A stretch of 64,000 bases of DNA from Gnetum montanum (Eukaryota > Streptophyta > Gnetopsida > Gnetales > Gnetaceae). The stretch is taken from the NCBI GenBank assembly GCA_015680685.1, contig MNCI01002989.1, forward strand, positions 393,484 to 457,483, read 5' to 3'. Made by a program: the position numbers and the translations under genes. Each line of letters starts with the position of its first letter. Position 1 is the stretch's first letter. This document shows, in pieces, positions 45,837 to 56,954 of the stretch. The notes below the pieces were generated by a model that did no database searches, had not been told where the DNA came from, and saw only the letters and a list, made by a program, of their open reading frames with translations.

Positions 45837-47812
45837 ATGCCTCTCCTACAAGACGATAATAACGCCAAATTTAGTGAGGAAGTTCATTGGAGAACCAACG
45901 AACTATATGATGATGAAGATTGGAGTATACAACCTGAAGTGGAAGTTTCTTATAAGAATGAACAAAAACAACATCATCCCAACACACGAAAGCCTAACTT
46001 ACCCGATGACGATGAACCCCCACTGTCCACTACAAGCCTAATGCAAATACAAGAGCTTGTTTGAATCTCACGTAGGCATCGTAAAGAGAGCCGACTACCC
46101 AGGCTCTATTTAAACAACTTTCCTAAATTTTCAGGAGGCTACAACTTAGATCCGCATCAACATTTATTAGCCTTCTATGATGCCTGCACATGGAATAACA
46201 TTGATAATAGTTGGCAAAAACTTAAGCTCTTTCCTATGACACTCGTTGACCAAGCTAAAGTGTGGTATAGATTGTTAAAACCAAATTCAATATGATGCTG
46301 GTCATCAATGGTAGAAGTCTTTAATGAAAGATATCAAACCTACGCAAGGTTGTCAGCCTTGAGGAAACAAATTCAATGATGGAAACAAGCAAAACATGAA
46401 CCCTTGGACATGGCCTTAGAAGATATTATTCACTGTTAAACAACTATCTAGGCCATGGATTTTCCGATGAAAGGCTAATGTACCATATCATTGATGGGCT
46501 ATGTAATGAAACAAGAGAGACCTTAGGAACATATGCCCAAGGTCAACTATATGCCCTATAAACCCATCAAATCCAAGAGCTTATTAAGCGGGTAGCAAAA
46601 GAAGAAGGAGAAATAGCTACATGGGAGAGTCTTGAAAAACATCAATAGGACCAAAATATTAACTCAACAAAGGTCCATGATTATAACAAGGAGACATCAA
46701 CAAATCTCAAGGTGGAAACATCATCTTTGCCAATACAATAATCGTTATAAGAAGTTGAGGCAAAGATCAATAAGATGTTGGAATGGATGAATCAAAAGTG
46801 TGGAGAATATGTCAACATCATTGGAGATAGAGTTTTGACAACCCAAGAAGCAGGACAAAATAGTAGACATTCGGAGAAAAAGAATAAAGGGAATAAGTGC
46901 TCAACTGCTAATCATATGTATGAATGCAACATATGCCTGTACGATCACCCCAAAGGCCAATGCCCAATCTTGTTACATCTACATGAGCATTGGGGAAACA
47001 CGTTACATCCAGAGTTCATACAGAGATACTGTGTTCGATCACAGTGGCAACAATCCCAGTTGTAGGGGGATCCACCCTTAGACTGGAGGCACCCTTCATA
47101 TTCTCCGAATCCAAACGCTTATCACGTTCAACATCCTGTTTCTTCAACTGGGCCAACATACTCTATCTCACCACAATACCATTCTCTACAATACTGTCAG
47201 CCCATACCTCCAACACAAACACCACCTTGTGCACCTTATATTCCTCCTAACTTTCAACATTCTCATCCTTTCCCTCCTTCCACAATGCCACCAACTGTTT
47301 GTAAGGTGTTTATGCCATAGCAACAACCCACGAATAACACTTGTGCTACTAACAGTAGTGAAAAGCCTCCTCAACATCAAAGGTGTCCTTTCTTTAAACA
47401 CGGCCATAGGAAGGGACAACATAATTCTGAGGCCACTGCATCTTCCAACTCAGCACAAGTCCAACAATGTGGTGCACCCTTACCTTAGAACCCAACGCCT
47501 CATGTAACTTCATCAGGGCCACCAACTTACACTCCAACAACCATACGGCCCAATAAACACAACCATGGGAGGCATCAACCCAATCCTTGCATACCATCTA
47601 ACGATCACCAACATCATAGTGGGTCAACTCGTTATCTAGGAACTACATCGTATGAAGTGCCCCACTATGCTTATTATAAAGTGTGTGAAATCCAAGGTGA
47701 TAAGTATGAACCAGTTTCAATATTTCCAATATGCAAGGATCCTTATTTTTCATTTATTAATCCTTGCCATACTCAACCGTTTAGTTATGGGGGATACCCC
47801 CCATTTCAATAA
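45837..47812 (+). pseudogene. Element B gag
   Basis: ATG at 45837 opens MPLLQDDNNAKFSEEVHW. The gag core lies at about 46090..46560 (FPKFSGGYNLDPHQHLLAFY, NSWQKLKLFPMTLVDQAKVW). A knuckle-like C-x2-C-x3-H-x4-C (CNICLYDHPKGQC) is at about 46927..46965. A Pro/Gln/His-rich tail ends QPFSYGGYPPFQ and TAA at 47810. About ten stops interrupt it. Gag would package the element RNA. Confidence 0.82.
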
Positions 47813-49180
47813 AAAATAGGATTAATAAATATTTTTCATTCTCTTTGATTTTTTAACTTTTTTTTTCCAGTTTTTCATTTTTCAAATTTTTCTTTTTTCT
47901 TTTTGTGTGTTTGTATTTTCATGTTTTTGTGAGTAATCTCATCTACGAATAAAACACTCATGTGGATCATTGGTTGAGGTGTGTTCTATGTTATTAAGTC
48001 ATGAGTGGTCAATTATTTGGAACAGTGAGCCCATTACACCCACTCATCCACTCTACAAATAAGAGGTTATGTTCAAGGGTACAGTGATATTCTTGAAATT
48101 TCTAAAACTTAAAATTAATTTTGTTTTCATTGTACCTAGAATGAAGAAGGATGGACTAAGACGGAATGATTAGGGTGTGACATCAAGGGGACTTGCAAAT
48201 TCTCTTTGGTGAAAACTATGGGAGTTGTCATGCAACATGGTCGTACTAAGATCCTTGTAGATCTAATGAAAAATGGGAGTAAGAGTAATCAAAAGGGCAC
48301 TCAAAAATCAAACGCTGTTCTAGGGGGCCCACTGGAAAGACATGCAACCATGCTTGAAGGTTGGCGGCTTCTCTGGATTCAGTAAAGTGAAAAAAATGAT
48401 GAAAAGAAAAAAAGAAGTGCCGTAAAACAACAATCACTCCTCCCTTGTACTAAACGCCAAGTGATCATACACCTTGTTGTTATGATACTCTCATAGTTGT
48501 TCATCATGGGATGACACAATGCGATGTCATTGATTAGAAGGATGGACTTGGTCCTGATCTTGGAATGATGGGTTAATGACACCTTAATCATGCTTTTAAT
48601 GCAGGATTCTTATGCCCTAGGTCATATACCTCATGTCCCAATCTCTACGATCCCTTTCTATACTTCGCCTCATCTCACTATTTGTGTAATTGTAGCTCGT
48701 GTTCTGTGTAGCATAGAATTTTCATCTCATTCTGGTGATAATTACATGTGTGTGTGTTTTGTGGAGTTAGTGCAGATTACATTTAACCCTTCTAGTGCCC
48801 ACGGACACTTTAAGTGTGATTACACAAGGGCATAATAGGTTGAAACCTGCTTTGGGGAGGACCCACTTGTCTAATTTTTTTCTAATCTTCATTAATTCTC
48901 TAGCTAGAACACACAACTCCTTATCCTCAACTTAATTTTCATAATTTTCTTTCCCTATTATTATCCCTCCAAATTTTAACGTTCCAATGTACCATTATAT
49001 TCCCTTTTCTTCATAACCGCCAAATTTTTAATTGTTAAATTCACATCATTATCATTAAGCATGCCTTTCGAATTAATGAAATTTCCCTTGAATATATTAA
49101 TACTTGCCCATGTCCTCATCTTGCACCATTAATTTCAAGAAAATCATTAAAAATTCGGTATTTTCCATGTGTCCCACATC
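47813..49180 (+). other. Element B non-coding DNA equivalent to the 3' region of element A
   Basis: It shares ordered phrases with 34.1..35.3 kb of element A, so the pol region is missing by deletion or template switching between gag and this segment. No ORF of note. Confidence 0.7.
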
Positions 49181-49189
49181 ATTGGGGAT

Positions 49190-49275
49190 GAGATATCGCG
49201 TACGCGATATCGTGTCCCACGTGATATCGCATACGCGATGTATCGTACGTGATATTGCATCTTATTTACCTATAA
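49190..49275 (+). promoter_or_regulatory. Internal promoter-like segment of element B
   Basis: A perfect 20-base palindrome GATATCGCGTACGCGATATC at 49192..49211 is followed by two degenerate copies and CTATAAATAGG at about 49270. The same palindrome-plus-TATA arrangement stands in the U3 part of the element B LTRs and the solo LTR. Confidence 0.6.
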
Positions 49276-49735
49276 ATAGGAACCCCCGCCGCAACACTTA
49301 GCATCATTTTGTCATTTACACAGGGGGAATTTTTCTCTACTACTTGCAATTGCGTGACCCTTGCTTTTTCACTCATATCTTGCGTGTTGGTGCTCCGATT
49401 TTAATTCTGTTTGAACCTGCTTGAACCCGAAGTGTTCAGTTTAGTCGTAGGGGAGGGACACCTATCGAAAAGTGCCTAAATTTTTTGAAATTTTTCATCA
49501 CCCAAAGGACATCAATTAGGGTAATTAATACTAACACTTAGCAAAATTGTGCCAAAAATCATGACCTTAGATACACCGGGAGATTAAAATGAAATCCACC
49601 TAAGTCATAGGACACATTATTATAATTTTTGGGCACAATCACATGATAACATAAGATCTTTAATTAAAGGCATGTAGTAAGGTATAACTTGATTTTGAAA
49701 ATAGCCTTACTAACATTTGGCCTGTGTAATTGCAG

Positions 49736-52523
49736 ATGGCCTTGAAACGTGCTCAGCGAGAGGGTTCTGTTCAAGGTGGAGCAAAACAACCTCGGAGAGG
49801 TGGAAGACGAGTCCTTGCTGGACAACATGCAGAACAGGAGGTGCAATCATTTAGCATCCATCAAGAAGAACCTCCTACAAGACGATCTGGGCAGGCAAAA
49901 AGAGGAGCTACTGTTGCGCCTGAACTAGGACAACAACTCACGTTGCCCCTGGAATGTGTTTAGGCTATCCATACGAAGTCCACAATTGCTGCGGTGATCG
50001 TGGAGCTTAACTTCGAACCTTTTGTAGAGTTTGCTCCTGAGGCTGTTAGGGATCACCTTAAAGTATCTCCCTTATGGCCTGTCTTCTCTGAGTGTGGTGC
50101 TTGATACTTAGGTGAAACATACCTATTCTGGCACAATAAGGAGCAAGGCACTACGGTTAACATTTGTGGTGTGACAGTAGACTTTTCTGCACATGCGATT
50201 TTGGAAGTGTTAAACCTTTTAAATTCAGGCCCCCATGTTGCTCAATTATCTACCCGATCAGACCGTGATGTGCGAAAGGATTGGTTAGAGAAGGCTTATG
50301 ATAGAGATAAAGCTTTTGGTGAGCTGACGACGAAAGAGTGGGTTTATTTCAAAATTGGAACCCATCACCTCTTTCCCACAAAAGGTTTGAAAAGAATATC
50401 AACGTATGTGGCGAGAGGATGTGTAGTGTTGATGGGAAAGGTTAACACTAATCTTCCCCATCTAGATTTGACGGAGATCCTAAGGTGATTTGAAGAACGG
50501 AAGTCAGGGAAGATGGCACTGCCTTTTCCCTGTCTTATCAGAAAACTGTGCCAACGGGCTGGTATTCGGGGATACATAAATGACGTCCTACGAAAGGTCC
50601 AAAATGCTTCTTGTGCTGAGTTATTAAAGGCACTAGCTCCAAGAAAGAGCACTGGCGAAGAGCTGGGACCAGATGAAGAGGAAGAACAGATGAATGGATC
50701 ACCTGCAACTCAACTTGCGGGACCCAGTCAACCTCCAGCCACAGGTCCCAGCCAACAACAAGAAGTAGAACCCAGCATAGGCTAGAATCAACCACCGCTG
50801 CTGCAAGACTATAGACCATCGATGAGACATCTTAGGGCCATCGCCGAGATGGTTAGTTGGGGAAGTCGTGATGATGCAAATCTCTTCCACGTCATCGATG
50901 ATGCCAACCAACCTACTATTTCGTTAGATCGCACAAGGGGTGAATTATCCATTCAAATAGGAAGAGGGGAAAGCATATGGTCACAACAGATCTCTAAAAA
51001 TGCGGCATCTTTTCAAGTGTAGTTAGAGACTAGTGAAGGGGCCACTGTGGTGGCCATGCAACACCAGGATGCTACAGAAGCTGCTGAAGTGGTCGCTAAC
51101 CACATCAAAGAATCTTTCAATGTACCTATTGTGCCACTGGTAGATTTTTTAGGAGCACGGGATGCTCAAACTCTTGCCGAAACCTCAATGACTCCTACGG
51201 AACATGAGGATGCACTAGACAGATTGCTTCAAACAGGACAAGTTTTGACATCCTTGTTTGACATCCCCTAGGATGTAACGACAATTCAATCAGACCTCAT
51301 TTCCACAAAGGGGAAGCTGGTCATATCTGAAGTAAGGGCAGAGCATACTGAAGCTGAAGTGTAGAAACTACAAGAGCAGCTCGTAGCCTTACAAGAAGTA
51401 CAGTGGGATCCTTTGCAATTTGTTCCCGCAGACCAACTAGAAAACTTTAGAACCGAGCAATTAACAAAACTAATTCCAGAAAATAAGAAGATGGAAAAAA
51501 AAAGGAGACAGCCACTTGGGATGCCTCCGCAGCTCAAGCGCAAACTCATGCGCATCTTAAGGCACTTAGGGCCTTAGAAGAAGAGAACAAGCAGTTGGTT
51601 GTAGATAACCTTCTGTTGACTTCTGTAGAGAAACAAAAGAATGTTCTTGATGAACATTTTCATCAGTTACGAGAACAGTTCATTCAGGTCAACCAAGATG
51701 TAAGCCGTTTAGCTAGAGAAAATCGAACCCTCTCAATGGAGGAGGTACGCGCTGTTGCCAAAAATCAGCCATTGAGATTAGCGCGTGGCAGAATGAGGTT
51801 AAACGACATGAGAAGCTGAAGGAGCATTTTTGTAATTAGGTGGGGATGTACAAACAAATCTTGGAGAAGGAGATCCATATGGCCAAGGCTCAAATCAACA
51901 ACATCAGTGCTCAACACACTGATTGGAGGGCCATATTGGACACTTACGCCTTCGCCCACTAAGTGGAAATTAAGAACCGGGACCTACAAATCCAAGACTT
52001 GATAGAGTACATGGAGTTGGCAAATCTTAGATATGCCAACCTGGCCATGTTAATAGCAGGATGCCTGAGGTCAGAGCTCGAGTAACAGGTAGCTTCCACC
52101 CATATCAAATATGAAGCAGAATTTGTAGAGCGAAAGAAGCTGGCTAAGAAACTAGATGTCGTAAATTCTGAACTTACGGTGGTAAAAGAAAGCTACCAGA
52201 GACAAAAAGATGTTGCAACTGACTTGGCTCGATGGCTAACAGAGCTTCATGAATTTAAAGAAAAGTCCATAGCCTATGAAGAGGAACGACGGGTATTCGC
52301 AGCGTGGTACGTCAAAGCTAATCAGATGTTCCTACAACTACCCTATCCGTGGGAGGTGCCGACTCTGTCAAACATTGGAACATTAGCATGGACGGCACAA
52401 GATCCTTGAACCGAAGAGGAGAAGCTCCAAGCCATTCTTCAGCATCATCCACCTTCCAAGCTTGGAGCAAGTGATAAGGGGAAAGCACCCATGGAGGAGC
52501 CACTGCCACCAAGAACTACATGA
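49736..52523 (+). pseudogene. Element B extra ORF: plant-transposon-protein-like domain plus coiled coil
   Basis: About 929 codons from ATG at 49736, directly after a splice-acceptor-like GTGTAATTGCAG, to TGA at 52521. Order: a basic Arg/Gly/Gln N-terminus (MALKRAQREGSVQGGAKQPR); a globular part at about 50.0..50.62 kb (EPFVEFAPEAVRDHLKVSPL, ICGVTVDFSAHAILEVLNLL, EWVYFKIGTHHLFP) like the family annotated putative plant transposon protein; an acidic/Pro-Gln linker; and a long coiled coil (EEENKQLVVDNLLLTSVEKQ, LREQFIQVNQDVSRLARENR). It has around eight in-frame stops and two frame changes, one in the A-run at about 51493..51501 and one near 51755..51790. It sits where Athila-type elements can carry an env-like ORF, but I see no signal peptide or membrane segment. 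Function unknown. Confidence 0.72.
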
Positions 52524-52694
52524 GTTCCACATTTTTGTAGTTGTAGTATTTTTTCTCTATGTTGTGTCTTCCCACACTGCAGCATTAATCCATTTCTTTT
52601 TCCAGTTAATAATCCCATACCTATCCACTGTGTAATTAATGAAGCTTTTTCTCCTTGTAACTCAAGGACGAGTTTTTATTCAGTCGTGGGGGTA
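52524..52694 (+). other. Element B 3' end with polypurine tract
   Basis: It matches element A just before its 3' LTR (AATAATCCCATACCT, ATTCAGTCGTGGGGGTA). The polypurine tract TGGGGGTA lies directly before the LTR. Confidence 0.85.
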
Positions 52695-53648
52695 TGATGA
52701 GACGTGATTCACATAGGCCGCGATATCGTGTCCGTAGTGATATTGCATCCCCCGCGATATTGCGTATGCGATATCGTAGTCCACCGCCATATCTATAAAT
52801 AAGATGCGGCTCTCCCTTGTTTGGGAATCCCAGTTTTAGAGTATCAAAGCTCTGGTAGTTTGATCCCTCCAGAGTTAGATTTTTTCCCGTGTCTACCCGC
52901 AGTGTGGTGAATGTAATTGTACGATATCTTTATTCGAGTGTGCCGTACTTGGACATGCACACGACCGGAAATAAAGATCGAGATTACTTCATCATTGCAG
53001 CATTCACTTTGTTATTTATTTATTTGTTATTTATTTAATGTTATTTACTATTTTCTCTCTCTCACCCTTAAACTCCTAGAACACGGAACGAGTATGACTT
53101 GATTACGAGCATTTAAGTGTAGATCTATGCTTGGTAATCCCAATGGCGTACCTAGGATTTACACTTGGTAGTCCCAGTGGTAGTCGTGCACGAAATCCAA
53201 GATGTGTACGGTTGATCAAGGAATCGGTTGCTCGTCACACTTAGGCTAGATTAAATTTTCTTACCCNTGTACCTAGGATTTACACTTGGTAGTCCCAGTG
53301 GTAGTCGTGCACGAAGTCCAAGATGTGTACGGTTGATCAAGGAATCGGTTGCTCGTCGCACTTAGGCTAGATTAAATTTTCTTACCCTTTTCCTCCTAGC
53401 TTAGATTAGTTAATATTATTTTCCATTGCCTTTAGGAGTAACATAGATTAGGAACACATCATACACCTCATCTGGACTAAACCATACGTGACAAATATAC
53501 AATACTAGTCCAGGTGGGAAGACAATGAACTGTGACCTAAGGATAACTATCTAGGTGCCACAACTAGTCCATCTGCGGAGTTTGACTAGATCGTGCGTGC
53601 GACACTTGTTTCGTATGGTTGAGTGTAGGGGTACCTTGCCACTCATCA
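52695..53648 (+). repeat. Element B 3' LTR, with N-marked duplication
   Basis: It starts TGATGAGACGTGATTC and ends CCACTCATCA. It differs from the 5' LTR mostly by transitions, fewer 33-base repeats, and a direct duplication of about 120 bases meeting at an N (53267). Confidence 0.93.
53148..53387 (+). repeat. Direct duplication of about 120 bases joined at an N
   Basis: GTACCTAGGATTTACACTTG starts at 53148 and again at 53269, and the copies are nearly identical up to TTACCC. The single N at 53267 marks the joint. It looks like two overlapping contig ends placed side by side. Confidence 0.85.
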
Positions 53649-54635
53649 GTCATGCACTACTAGTACATTGATTCTAGCTACATCTACCTGTGTGCTACAC
53701 TCTAATATCGTCCTCTATGTTTTTGCATCATTATTTCGATAGCTATGCATATCATTTTCACTATCTCCTTTACTTTTTCAATCACTGAAATCCCTGCTAG
53801 AAATATTTGTAATGCATGATGACTCTGAACATCAGGACATCATCAAATCCTACCTTCCACATAACTCTATTGATACTATTGGCACTATAAACTCCTACCT
53901 TCTACAGAGGTCTGGGGATACCATCAGCACTATAAAAATTTACCTTGCACAAAAATCTATGGACACCATCGATGCTAACAAATCCTACCTTCCATGAAGA
54001 CATGAGAAATACCACTAATGGCATAAAGTCCTACCTTCCACAAAGCTTTGAAGGAAACCACTAATGCCACCAACATGCCTAGTCTGCATGTTCATCAATG
54101 GAAAAATTTTCTATCAATTAATAGAAAAAATTATTTTTTTTTGGTAATTGACAAAAATTTGAAACACATCAAGAATAGGTGGTAAAAATTAAATTTGAAA
54201 ATGTAGAGAAAATTTTCAAAAAGCAAAGTTGGTGCATTAGCAACAACTACAATAAAAATTCCATAATCAAGCATGGTCATCCTATAGTAGTATTAAGCTA
54301 GATGAGCTATATTGTGAAGTCTTCTTTTCTATGCCCAAGGTATAAGACTTCGAAAGCCATAATATTTGATTGTGGGTGCCTTTCTCAGCAAATGAATAGT
54401 CATTTTCTACAGATTTTAACCTCCCACAAAAATAAGTTAATGTTAAAATTATGGATCTACCAAGTGAACACAAGACTTTCTAATTATTAACCTTAAGATA
54501 TTATTCTTTATATACCTAAACATCAAAGCCAAGATTTTTTTGTTAAAAAATTAATATACTTTAACTATATTTAACATCATCGATTAATAAGAAAAATATT
54601 AATATATATATTTAAGGAAAGAAATTAAAATTTGG
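53649..54635 (+). repeat. 1.6-kb array unit 6, right part
   Basis: It starts with the right copy of GTCAT. Sub-repeats at about 53815..54060 have an exact 45-base spacing (TACCTTCCAC, TACCTTCTAC, TACCTTGCAC). Confidence 0.85.
53815..54060 (+). repeat. 45-base tandem sub-repeats, clearest block
   Basis: About five copies with the pattern ATAAAATCCTACCTTCCATG, AGCTCTATGGATACCACTAG. Comparable blocks lie in every unit. Confidence 0.88.
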
Positions 54636-56954
54636 GCTTTGACACAAATTAGAAATAAGGCTAGGTAGTTGCTATGGCGTACTATGCATTGATGGGCTTG
54701 TAGCCTTGTGTAATGGCCCCATGCTATCTCCATGTCATCTACTCTTGCTTGTGTGTCTTTTGTTAAGAGTTGAATTCACCATCCCACCTTAGTTGTTTAC
54801 ACTACCTTTCTTTAATTGCATCATTCCTATTGCACTCCCTGACCCCATCACTACTAAACCATTACAACCAACCCTTGTTTACAACTCACAAAACTCTTTC
54901 ATGATTCTTTCTTCCTTACATCCACACATTCCTCTACACTTGCTACTGCTAGCAAGGCTAGCTTTCTTGTAGTATAATTACTACACTACTACAAGGCATT
55001 GTGGTAGGCTAGCACTAGCTTGTTACCCTACCCTAGGCATAGCTAGGCTCATCATTGTCCATATCGGTAGGCCATTGATTATGGCCAAATTGTAATAAGA
55101 AAAATCCTTATCACCACCATAGTCATGGTTCTTAGTGGCATATGGTGCAACCTATTGCCTTTAATTGCATTTTCATCACTTTCAACTAATGTTTATTCCT
55201 TCCTTTATTATGGGCCTTGTCATCTTATGTAGGTTGTACCATCATTTCTCTCCTATTCTTATGCATCACTATCCTTTGTTCCACATTCTTCATGCCTTAT
55301 TATCTTGCACCATCACTTCTATGTGCCACATCCTACTATTGCACTAATTATGGTTGCACCTACCTACACATCCTACACTGTAGGACCATGCTTTATGCTT
55401 TGCATCAATTTTTATTTAATGGCATCCATGCTATTTTCAACATCAACTACACCTCCATTGCCTTCTACATTGTCAAAAACATCAATGAGAATTTTGGTAG
55501 TCCAAAATGACCACATATACTATTGGTAATATAGAATGCTACCCACTATGAAACTTCATGAATACTACTAGTGCTGTAAAATCATACCTTTGATGAGGCC
55601 TTGTGGACATTGCTAGCACCATAAAATCCTACCTTCCATAAAGCTCCATGGATATCACTGTAGGGCTAGGCTCACCATCATTTGTAGTGGTTGGTCACTA
55701 ATTATAGCCAAGAAGCAACAAGAGAATTCCTCACAACTACCACAACCATAGTTTGTACATAGCCAATGTGGCCTGCCACCTTGCACTACCTTCCTACCAC
55801 CACTACATGCTAGTTTATCCTTCCTCCATCACACACAACATCTTCTAAGATGACTCATATTGTCATTCCTCTACTACTACACATGCACCATTGTCCTTAA
55901 TTATACACTCTTCATGTCCTATCATTCGGTGATGTCCTTGTCATGCATGACATCCTTCTTCTGCACTAATTTTAAAAACATCTACCTACATGCCCTACAC
56001 TCTTGTGCTATCATCCATGTTTATAATGTTTTTTCTGCTAGCTCCGATACCATTTTCACTATTTCTTATGCCTCCATTCATGCTACCTTCATCTTTGTGA
56101 TTGCTAAGATACCCATTAGAAATTTTGGCAATCCATTATGACCATAGATAACATTGACATTTGAATATCCTAACTCTCATAGAGCTCCATGGATACTACC
56201 AGCACCGTAAGATCCTTCCTTCTATGAAGCTTCATGGATATTGCAAGTATCATGCCATCTTTCCTTTCATGGAGCACCATGGACACTGTTAATGCCATAA
56301 AATCCTACCTTCCATGAAGTTCCTATGGGCACCATTGATGCTATAAAATTCTACCTATAATAGAGCTTTGACAAACACCATTGACATCATTGACCAAAAT
56401 CCTCATCAGGTCTACTAATATGAAAATTTTTCATGAATTGAAAAAAATATTTAAATTTGTTTATTAATTGATTAAACTTTCAAACATGTCAAATACAAGT
56501 GGTATAATTTAATTTTGAAAAATAAAGAAAATTTTAAAAAATAAATTTTTTTGCATTCACACCAACTAGAAAAAAATTTCTATAATTAAGTGCACTCATC
56601 TTAAATTAGTTCTAGCATGGGTGAGCTCTTGGAGAAGTCTTGTTTCTTATGCTCATAGTTTTGGACTTCAAAATCATAACTTTTAATTATGAATATCTTT
56701 TTTGATAACTAAAGAGTCATTTTCTACTAATTTTGATCTTCAAGAAGAAAATTTGATGTTAAAAACTTGAGGTAGGGAATCGAACCAAAGATCTTCTAAT
56801 TATTAACCTCAAAATCTTATGCTTCATATAGCTAACCACAAAAGAAAATATTGTGCTTATAAAATAATTAATATAATATAATTATATTTAAATATTTTCA
56901 TTAATAATGAAGTAGTAAATATATTTAAAGAATAAAAGTAAATTTTGCACTTTG
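54636..56954 (+). repeat. 1.6-kb array unit 7, enlarged
   Basis: About 2,319 bases. A stretch of about 700 bases is present twice: 55.03..55.65 kb and 55.66..56.4 kb both run from the GGCTAGGCTCACCATCAT type segment into sub-repeats. It looks like an unequal exchange inside the unit. Confidence 0.8.
56765..56835 (-). repeat. Inverted tRNA-like stretch of the array unit (example copy)
   Basis: The minus strand reads GGTTAGCTATATGAAGCATA, then AGATTTTGAGGTTAATAATT, then a GGTTCGATTCCC segment. This resembles a tRNA D-arm followed by a T-arm with the Pol III B-box GGTTCGANNCC. A full tRNA fold is not convincing. It is probably a relic of a tRNA-derived sequence such as a SINE head. Confidence 0.45.

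Larger units (their letters stand above)
44841..53648 (+). mobile_element. Element B: non-autonomous Athila-like LTR element with extra ORF
   Basis: LTRs 44841..45705 and 52695..53648 with TGATGA..ACTCATCA ends, a tRNA-Asp-type primer binding site, gag remnant 45837..47812, a polypurine tract at about 52681..52694, and a perfect 5-bp duplication GTCAT. There is no protease, RT or integrase. After gag it continues directly into Athila-type 3' non-coding DNA and then carries a promoter-like segment and a long extra ORF (49736..52523). It would need enzymes from an autonomous relative such as the family of element A. Confidence 0.93.

Noticed and set aside
53812-53997. Open frame with a 15-residue repeat in an array unit
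   Set aside because: It exists because the 45-base sub-repeat is a multiple of three; equivalent blocks in other units contain stops and there is no start context or splice pattern.
56765-56835. Functional tRNA gene
   Set aside because: The anticodon and acceptor stems do not form convincingly and copies vary strongly; only a tRNA-like relic can be claimed.
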